The notes under the pieces are model-generated. The model saw only the letters and a program-made list of their open reading frames with translations, had not been told where the DNA came from and did no database searches. This document shows, piece by piece, positions 8,433 through 14,615 of a DNA stretch of 64,000 nt. Both the position numbers and the translations under genes were made by a program. Origin of the DNA: Kribbella albertanoniae (GTDB taxonomy: Bacteria > Actinomycetota > Actinomycetes > Propionibacteriales > Kribbellaceae); assembly GCF_004348455.1 (NCBI RefSeq), contig NZ_SMKA01000005.1, positions 1-64,000 of the forward strand. Direction: 5' to 3'. Numbering within the stretch: position 1 is the stretch's first letter; each line of letters opens with the position of its first letter.

Positions 8433-8594
8433 TGCCCTGCATCGGATGTTGTTTGAGTGATTGCGGCGTCCAGGTGCGTGCATCGCGGTGCCGGAGGAGC
8501 GGCCTCGATGCTTTTCCATCGTGGCTGTTCCTCCGGTGCCGTGAGGTGCGTGCCTGGGCGTCGCAAGCGCCAAAGAACATTCGATGCAGGGCAC
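8432..8594. mobile_element. 163-bp MITE-like hairpin element flanked by TA
   Basis: GTGCCCTGCATCG at 8432-8444 is repeated inverted at the right end (8582-8594), and the two 80-bp arms remain alignable to the centre (CGATGCTTTTCCATCG). Most arm differences are transitions that keep G-U pairing in RNA. TA stands directly outside both ends (8430-8431 and 8595-8596), the target duplication typical of IS630/Tc1-type elements. There is no transposase inside. It separates the convergent cyclase and ceramidase-like genes and contributes a base to both stop codons, so it may also serve as a bidirectional terminator. Confidence 0.75.
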
Positions 8595-9835
8595 TAAGCG
8601 TTGACGAAGGCTGCCGTCTCGGCCACCAACTGGTTGGTCGTCGGCTGGTCGAAGTAGGTGATGAGCGCTTCGTACACACCTGCCTCGGCCGCGGTCGGGT
8701 CGACGACGTACCCGAAGTAGCCGTCCGAGTAGCCGATGACCCGGGTGATCGGGTGGCTGCTCTTCTCCTGCAGGACGGCACCATGCAGGGCGAACAGCTC
8801 GACCGGCAGGTTGACCCAGCACACGTCGCCCAAGGTGACCACGCTGACCGGTAGCTCAAGTTCGGCGGGCAGGTCGGCCGCAGCCATCAGCGCCTGGCCC
8901 CGGGCGCCGTCCAGGCGGGTCTGCGCGATCCTGGCCGACGGATCGTCCACTCCAGTCCGGATGGACCGCTCCGCAGCTCTGACAATCGCTGCGGCGTCGC
9001 CGGCGGGAGGCAGCGACCGCACCGGCAGCCGAAGCGCCGTACGGCGAATGCTGGGAGCCGTTGAAGGTAAGGCGAGCCCTGGCTCAGCCAGAGCCGCCCG
9101 GACGCGCGTTGCCAGCAGCTCACCCAGTCTGGTGATCTCAGCCGCACCACGTCCCTGCCGAGTGAACCGCGGGCTGACATCACCGGCCGCACCCTGCAGA
9201 TAGCCGACCACAGCCGGCCCGAGCGCAGCCCTGGCCGCACCGGGCCAGTCAGCCGACCACAGCAGGTTCTCCGGCCCGTATGTCGTCGGATGGCATGCGA
9301 AGTCCAACAGGACTGCCTGCAGCGAACCAGTCAGCGAGTGCAGCGCGAGCACTCCGGCCGTGTTGTCGTGCGGACCGTCCTCCCGATGCCGATTGGTACC
9401 GACCCCAGTCACTTCAACCGACCGCCACGACGCCACCACCGGCTGCCGGGCCAGTACGGCGTTCGCGACCGCCGAGACGAGTGGTTCGTACAGTCCGGCC
9501 TCACGCTCGGCCGGAATGACCGGGTGGATCTGGCCGGTCCACCCGCTCGGTCCGGAGTGCGTGTGCGAGGCCGACACGACTACATGTTCGGCCGGGATAC
9601 CGGCGGCGTGGCTGGCCGCTGCGGACAGTTCGGCGGTCAACTCCGCGCCGACCGCGATCGCGTCCAGCGTCAACCACAGCACGCCGGGGGCGTCCGCCGT
9701 AGTGAGCCAGATGATGGTGGCGCGGAGTGGGTCGGCCGTACCGGTCGCCGGGCCCGTGCGGGCGGCGTACCCGTCCAGGAGGTGGCCGGGGGGAGGTGTT
9801 ACGTCCAGGGAGGTCGCTGCGAGCAACAGATCCAT
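8594..9835 (-). CDS. Neutral/alkaline ceramidase N-terminal-like hydrolase
   Basis: A 413-residue protein starting MDLLLAATSLDVTPPPG. It carries the features of the neutral ceramidase N-terminal fold: the opening strand ending in TPP, a metal-type SASHTHSGPSG motif near residue 100, DFACHPTTYGP near 190, and YLQGAAGDVSP near 220. It is much shorter than true ceramidases and lacks their C-terminal Ig domain. Such proteins are frequent at the end of sugar ABC operons, where they probably hydrolyse an amide-bearing substrate. The start overlaps the permease stop (TGATG). The stop codon is completed by the adjacent hairpin element. Confidence 0.75.
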   Translation of the reverse strand: MDLLLAATSLDVTPPPGHLLDGYAARTGPATGTADPLRATIIWLTTADAPGVLWLTLDAIAVGAELTAELSAAASHAAGIPAEHVVVSASHTHSGPSGWTGQIHPVIPAEREAGLYEPLVSAVANAVLARQPVVASWRSVEVTGVGTNRHREDGPHDNTAGVLALHSLTGSLQAVLLDFACHPTTYGPENLLWSADWPGAARAALGPAVVGYLQGAAGDVSPRFTRQGRGAAEITRLGELLATRVRAALAEPGLALPSTAPSIRRTALRLPVRSLPPAGDAAAIVRAAERSIRTGVDDPSARIAQTRLDGARGQALMAAADLPAELELPVSVVTLGDVCWVNLPVELFALHGAVLQEKSSHPITRVIGYSDGYFGYVVDPTAAEAGVYEALITYFDQPTTNQLVAETAAFVNA

Positions 9836-10674
9836 CACTTCAGGGCTCCTGCGGTCATCCCGGTACTGATCTGGCGATGGAACACAAGGTAGACCGCGAG
9901 GACCGGGAGGATCGAAATGGTGAGCCCGGCGAACAGTCCGGAGTAGTCGGAGTGGTACCCCTGGGTCACCGCGAGGTTCGCCAGCCCCTGGGTGACCAGG
10001 TAGCGGTTCTCGTCGGTCATCAGCACCAGCGGCAGCAGGTACTCGTTCCACATCCCGAGGAACTGGAAGATGCCGATGCTGACCAGACCCGGGCGGGCCA
10101 GCGGCAGCATGATGCGGAACAGCACCCCCCAGTGTGAGCAGCCGTCGACCAGCGCGGCTTCGGCGAGCTCCTTGGACTGGCTCTTGAAGAACGCGGTCAG
10201 GAAGAAGACCGAGAACGACATGCCTCCGGTCGCGTAGACCAGGATCAGTCCTAGGTAGGTGTTCATCAGTCCGAGGTTCTGCACGACGAAGAAGAGCGGT
10301 ACCAGCGCCATGAAGCCGGGGAACACCATGCCGCCGACGAAGACGTAGTACAGGGCCTTGCTGCCCGGGAACTCGAACTGCGCCAGCACGTACGCGACCG
10401 CGGCCGACAGCAGCAGGCAGATGACGACACCGCAGGTCACCACGACCAGGCTGTTGAAGAAGTAGCGGCCGATGTGCGACTCGCTCCAGGCCCGGCTGAA
10501 GTTGTCCCAGTGCCACACCGCCGGCAACTTCCACGGGCTCTGGAAGATCTCGGAGTCGGTCTTGAAGGAGCTCACCACCGACCAGAGCAGCGGGAACAGC
10601 ACCATCGCGCCCCACACCAGCGCGAAGCCTTGCGTCATCCCGCCGAACAGCCGGCCGGTCGCCGTACGGGTCAT
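9835..10674 (-). CDS. Carbohydrate ABC transporter permease (MalG/UgpE type)
   Basis: A 279-residue inner-membrane permease with six predicted helices. The ABC EAA loop is visible in the second half (ELAEAALVDGCSHWGVLFRI, about residues 185-205), where the ATPase docks. It follows the other permease by 11 bp and overlaps the ceramidase-like gene, so the import genes and hydrolase form one transcript. No ATPase gene is present in the cluster; actinomycetes often serve several sugar importers with one shared MsiK-type ATPase. Confidence 0.9.
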   Translation of the reverse strand: MTRTATGRLFGGMTQGFALVWGAMVLFPLLWSVVSSFKTDSEIFQSPWKLPAVWHWDNFSRAWSESHIGRYFFNSLVVVTCGVVICLLLSAAVAYVLAQFEFPGSKALYYVFVGGMVFPGFMALVPLFFVVQNLGLMNTYLGLILVYATGGMSFSVFFLTAFFKSQSKELAEAALVDGCSHWGVLFRIMLPLARPGLVSIGIFQFLGMWNEYLLPLVLMTDENRYLVTQGLANLAVTQGYHSDYSGLFAGLTISILPVLAVYLVFHRQISTGMTAGALK

Positions 10675-10685
10675 CGGGGCACCCC

Positions 10686-11576
10686 CTAGTAGACGACCCG
10701 CTCGCGGCGGGTCAGTCGGAACGTGAGCACGGTCAGGATCATGTTCAGCGCGAACAGCGTCACGCCGATCGCCGACGCGTACCCGAACTTCCCGTACGCG
10801 AACGCGTTCGTGTACATGTACAGCGAGATCACCTGGGTGGCGTCGTTCGGACCGCCCGGCCCGACCGACAGCACCTTGATCAGCGCGAACTGGTCGAGCG
10901 CACCGATCACCAGGAACGCGATCGCGACCTGGACGGTGTTCCAGATCAGCGGCAGTGTGATCCGGAAGAACGCCTGCACCGATCCGGCACCGTCCAGAAG
11001 TGCGGCCTCGTACAGCTCTTTCGGGATCGCCGCCATGGCCGCGGTGAACAGCACCACGTAGAACCCGACACCGCCCCAGACCACGACCGCGATGATCGAA
11101 CCGAGCGCGGTGTCACCATCGCCCAACCAGGGCTGGGCAAGTGCGTCCAGACCGACCGCGCGCAGGAACCCGTTCAGCAGACCGCCGCGCGGCTCGAAGA
11201 TGAACTGCCACAGGACGCCGACCACCGCGATCGACAGCACGGCCGGGAAGAAGTAGATGATCTTGTAGAACTTCGCGCCCCGGATCCCGCCGCGGTGGTT
11301 GAGCGCCGCGGAGAAGAACAGCGACAGCGTCACGATGATCGTCGGCAGACTGACCAGCAGGAACAGGTTGTGCCGCAATGCCGTCCAGAACACCGAGTCG
11401 TGGAAGAGCGCGACGAAGTTGTCGAACCCGATGTAGCGGTACGTCGCCGACAGGCCTTCCCAGTCGGTGAACGCGATCGGGAAGGCCTGGACGTACGGCG
11501 AGACCACGAAGACGGCGTACAACCCGAGCGGGATCAGCAGCAGCCCGAAGACGAAGCGGTACTTGCCGTGATGCAT
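10686..11576 (-). CDS. Carbohydrate ABC transporter permease (MalF/UgpA type)
   Basis: A 296-residue permease with start MHHGKYRFVFGLLLIP and six membrane helices. The EAA loop is ELYEAALLDGAGSVQAFFRI. The ATG at 11576 was chosen because it lies two bases after the binding-protein stop; the longer open frame is only shadow of that gene. It pairs with the MalG-type permease to form the channel for the sugar delivered by the binding protein. Confidence 0.9.
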   Translation of the reverse strand: MHHGKYRFVFGLLLIPLGLYAVFVVSPYVQAFPIAFTDWEGLSATYRYIGFDNFVALFHDSVFWTALRHNLFLLVSLPTIIVTLSLFFSAALNHRGGIRGAKFYKIIYFFPAVLSIAVVGVLWQFIFEPRGGLLNGFLRAVGLDALAQPWLGDGDTALGSIIAVVVWGGVGFYVVLFTAAMAAIPKELYEAALLDGAGSVQAFFRITLPLIWNTVQVAIAFLVIGALDQFALIKVLSVGPGGPNDATQVISLYMYTNAFAYGKFGYASAIGVTLFALNMILTVLTFRLTRRERVVY

Positions 11577-11577
11577 G

Positions 11578-12951
11578 TCAGGCGTGGAACTTCTTGATCG
11601 ACGGGTCCTTCGCCGTCTCGTCGGCGTACTTCTGCATCTGCTTGCTCCACTCGTCGGGTGTGACCTCACGGTTCATCAGCGCGGCCATCGCCTTGTCGGA
11701 GCTGTCCAGCAACTTCTTGTACCAAATGCGGAACTGCCAGTCGTTGAACATGTTCGAGCCGGCCGCCGAGATCGCCTTCTGCATCGACTCGGCGGCGTGC
11801 GTCAGCTTGACGCCGTCGGTGCCGCCCTTCACGACGACCGGCGAGTTGGTCAGGCTGGCGAAGTTCTGCATGCACTTCTTCGAGATCATGATCCGCAGCA
11901 ACTCCAGCCCACCCTGCGGATTCTTGGCCTGCGCGGGCACGATCAGCGCGCCACCGGGCCCGCCGGTCAGCGTCTCGAACGGCGCCTTGTCGGAGGCCGA
12001 CCAGCCCGGGACCGGCATCATCGTCATCGCGAAGTCCTTCGGCGCATCCTGGCCGGACTCGTTCTCCAGCCAGCCGCCGCAGGGGATGAAGACCGCTTGC
12101 CCTTTGGCCCAGGAGGCCTGCGACTGCTTGTGATCGATGGCCTGCGAACCCTCCAGCAGGTAGCCCTTCGCGGCCAGCTCCTGGTAACCCTCCGCGGCCT
12201 GGATCAGCGCCGGGTCCCGCCACGCGTTCGGTTCGAGGTTGTCGACCTTCTTCTTCAGCTCCGGCCCGGCCGCCTTGTACGCCGTCATCAGCATCGGACT
12301 GGTCAGGTAGCCGGGGTACTTACCCTGGTAGGTCCACGGCGCGATCTTCGTCGACTTCTTGATCTCGGCGCAGAGGGCGAGCATCTCGGGCCACGTCTTC
12401 GGGTACGTCCAGCCATGCTCGTCCAGCAGCTTCTGGCTGAACCAGATGCCGCCGGTCCCGATCACGTAGGGCATCTCGTACTTGACCCCGTCGTACACGC
12501 CGTGTTCGGCGACGCCGGGCAGCAGGGTGTCCCTGACCTTCACGCCGGGCTGGTCGAAGGCCTCCATGTCGAGCAGCGCGCCGATGTCCATGACCTGCTT
12601 CTTCGCGGCCAGCGCGGCGCCGTCCAGACCGACGTTCTCGATCAGGTCGGGAGGGTTGCCCTGGATGAACCGGGGCTGCAGCTGCTGCTGGAGCTGCTGG
12701 CCGCTCGTCAGCTTCACGTTCGCCTGAGGAAACTCCTTGCGGTACAGGTCCAGTGGCATCTCGGTCCACTTCTTCCCGTATCCGCCATCGAAGTTGAAGA
12801 ACTCCAGCGGCTTGCTGCCGTCGACCTTCGCACCGAGGGCCGGCGCGGGCGCGGACTTCTCAACAACGGGCTTCGCACAGGACGCGAGCGCAGCCACGGC
12901 AGGCGCCGCCAGCGCGACGCGAAGAAGGGTACGGCGGTCGACTGTGCTCAT
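11578..12951 (-). CDS. Sugar ABC transporter substrate-binding lipoprotein
   Basis: A 457-residue lipoprotein. The N-terminus MSTVDRRTLLRVALAAPAV followed by an LASC-type lipobox gives a Tat-like signal with a lipidated Cys near residue 26. The rest has the two-lobed solute-binding fold of the extracellular family 1 type (for example AVFIPCGGWLENE, NSPVVVKGG). ATG at 12951 has GGAGAGG about 9 bases upstream; the longer frame is not needed. It is the first gene of the transporter part of the cluster, with a DasR-like site about 90 bp upstream, which fits uptake of an amino sugar or its oligomer. Confidence 0.9.
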   Translation of the reverse strand: MSTVDRRTLLRVALAAPAVAALASCAKPVVEKSAPAPALGAKVDGSKPLEFFNFDGGYGKKWTEMPLDLYRKEFPQANVKLTSGQQLQQQLQPRFIQGNPPDLIENVGLDGAALAAKKQVMDIGALLDMEAFDQPGVKVRDTLLPGVAEHGVYDGVKYEMPYVIGTGGIWFSQKLLDEHGWTYPKTWPEMLALCAEIKKSTKIAPWTYQGKYPGYLTSPMLMTAYKAAGPELKKKVDNLEPNAWRDPALIQAAEGYQELAAKGYLLEGSQAIDHKQSQASWAKGQAVFIPCGGWLENESGQDAPKDFAMTMMPVPGWSASDKAPFETLTGGPGGALIVPAQAKNPQGGLELLRIMISKKCMQNFASLTNSPVVVKGGTDGVKLTHAAESMQKAISAAGSNMFNDWQFRIWYKKLLDSSDKAMAALMNREVTPDEWSKQMQKYADETAKDPSIKKFHA

Positions 12952-13039
12952 GGGACGCGTCCTCTCCAGGGGATTGATTGGGACATGGATACGCCCGCGC
13001 GACCGGACTGGGGAAGAGGATTCGACCTGGATCGACAAG

Positions 13040-13055
13040 GTGGAGTAGACCACTC
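13040..13055. promoter_or_regulatory. DasR-like (dre-like) operator upstream of the sugar binding-protein gene
   Basis: GTGGAGTAGACCAC is an imperfect palindrome that differs at two positions from the core TGGTCTAGACCA known for the GntR-family GlcNAc regulator DasR. The 11-mer GTAGACCACTC (13045-13055) recurs upstream of the other half of the cluster at 17320. It lies in the 111-bp gap between nanE and the binding-protein gene. Regulation by a DasR-like protein is inferred. Confidence 0.5.
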
Positions 13056-13062
13056 TGATGGG

Positions 13063-13731
13063 CTATGACGTGCTGATCGCGCTCACCAGGCGGGCGGTGA
13101 TGTCCATCGGATTCGTGATCGCGTAGCCGACCACGACGGCGTACGCGCCCGCATCGCAGACTGCACGGACGTCGTCCGGCGTGCGAACCCTGCCCTCGGC
13201 AACGACCGGGCAGTCCAGCTTGGCCACCAACTGCCTGACCAGCTCGACGTCCGGTCCGCTCGGAGTGTGGCCATTGGTATAGCCGGACAGTGTCGACGCG
13301 ACCAGCTCGGCACCAGCTTCACGGGCCGCGATCCCGGCCTCCAGGGTGTCCACGTCGGCCAGAACCGGTACGCCGAGTTCTTCGTGGATCCGGGCGATCT
13401 GCTGGTCCAACCGCTGTCCGTCGGGGCGTGGTCGCCGGGTGCCGTCGAGGGCGATCAGGTCGGCGCCGGCCTTCACGATGTCGATCGCGGACTCGAAGGT
13501 CGGGGTGATGAAAACGCCGGACGGGTCACCGAGTTTGTTGATCCCGATGATCGGGAGCGCGGTGACCGCGCGGATCGCGGCTACGTCGGCAGCTCCGTTG
13601 GCGCGGATGGCGCCCGCGCCACCGGCCTCAGCGGCGCGGGCCATCAGGGCCATCGACTCCGGAGCGTGCAGCGGATTGCCGGGGGCAGCCTGGCAGGACA
13701 CCACCAAGGTGCCCGGGGCAAGAACTGTCAT
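13063..13731 (-). CDS. nanE: N-acetylmannosamine-6-phosphate 2-epimerase
   Basis: A 222-residue TIM-barrel protein with the NanE pattern: VVSCQAAPGNPLHAPESM at the start, AGAIRANG near 40, the catalytic-lysine strand PIIGINK near 65, then ALDGTRRPRPDG, LADVDT and VVAEGRVRTPDD. Length matches the family. It converts ManNAc-6-P to GlcNAc-6-P in the cytoplasm. It overlaps the upstream kinase by four bases (ATGA), so kinase and epimerase act in sequence. No sialic acid lyase is seen nearby, so the imported sugar may be ManNAc-like rather than sialic acid. Confidence 0.88.
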   Translation of the reverse strand: MTVLAPGTLVVSCQAAPGNPLHAPESMALMARAAEAGGAGAIRANGAADVAAIRAVTALPIIGINKLGDPSGVFITPTFESAIDIVKAGADLIALDGTRRPRPDGQRLDQQIARIHEELGVPVLADVDTLEAGIAAREAGAELVASTLSGYTNGHTPSGPDVELVRQLVAKLDCPVVAEGRVRTPDDVRAVCDAGAYAVVVGYAITNPMDITARLVSAISTS

Positions 13732-14615
13732 AGCTTCCTCTGGATCACGGTCAGGGCGGTGTAAGGGCCGGGCTCAGCGGTTGCTAGTCGCTCGGCGCCG
13801 TCCAGTGCGTTGCCGGCCGCGGGGACCAGGTGGGCGCGTGTGGACAGCACCGCGCGGACAGGGCCGAGCAGCTGCTCACCGGCACCGGCAAATAGGCCGC
13901 CGACACAAGCGACCGGGACTGGTTCGGTGCCGGCCAGCTTGTTGACCGCAGCATCGATCGTCTCCGCGATGTCCGCGGCCGCACCGGCCAAGATGTCGAG
14001 GGCAACAACATCGCCTTCGGCGGCACACCGCAGTACGTCGGGCGCGAACCGGGCCACGTCGTCGACCAGAGTCGGCGAACGGTAGTAGGCGATCGGATCC
14101 AGTGTCGTCTCAGCCAGCTTGGTCACCGGACCCCGCCCGTCCCGAGCCCGCTGTACGGCGACCAGTCCGGCCCGCCCGATCGCGAATGCACTGCCCGCGT
14201 CGCCGAACAGATACCCATGCCCGTCCAGCTTGTGCCAAGTCCCGTCCCGATCCACCGCCAGACACACCAACCCGGTGCCCGCAGCAACCACCACGCCGTA
14301 CCCATCAGGCAATGCCCCCGCATGAGCAGTAACCATGTCCTGAGTCAGCCGAACCTCATCCGCCTCCAGGAGCTGGACTACTCGGGCTGCAAACTCAGTA
14401 GCTGTGTCAGCGGGATACCCGGTCAATCCCAGTGCGACGACTCCGACCGGACCGGCGAGCTCGGCGGCAACGGCCGCCGTACGGATGGCTTCGAGCATGT
14501 AGTCGGATGCGTGCGGGCCGTGGGTGTAGCCGGGGCCGGTGCCGGTCGCGCCGGTGGGGAGGACTCGGAGGCGCAGCGCCGACTGGCCGCCGTCGATTGC
14601 CACGTTGACCTTCAT
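13728..14615 (-). CDS. BadF/BadG-family sugar kinase (N-acetylglucosamine/ManNAc kinase type)
   Basis: A 295-residue ASKHA-fold kinase. The phosphate-1 loop is VNVAIDGGQSALR (3-15), followed by the catalytic-Asp region TQDMVTAHAGA, a phosphate-2 loop VVAAGTGLVCLA, and GHGYLFGDAGSAFAIG, which is characteristic of the BadF/GlcNAc kinase family. Its neighbour NanE suggests it phosphorylates an N-acetylated amino sugar. ATGA overlaps on both sides (with NanE and the large upstream gene) show one co-translated unit. Confidence 0.82.
   Translation of the reverse strand: MKVNVAIDGGQSALRLRVLPTGATGTGPGYTHGPHASDYMLEAIRTAAVAAELAGPVGVVALGLTGYPADTATEFAARVVQLLEADEVRLTQDMVTAHAGALPDGYGVVVAAGTGLVCLAVDRDGTWHKLDGHGYLFGDAGSAFAIGRAGLVAVQRARDGRGPVTKLAETTLDPIAYYRSPTLVDDVARFAPDVLRCAAEGDVVALDILAGAAADIAETIDAAVNKLAGTEPVPVACVGGLFAGAGEQLLGPVRAVLSTRAHLVPAAGNALDGAERLATAEPGPYTALTVIQRKL

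Noticed and set aside
10616-11669. Longer upstream starts for the permease and ceramidase-like genes
   Set aside because: The extra residues are shadows of the preceding coupled genes; the chosen starts form TGATG or ATGA overlaps and give standard N-termini.
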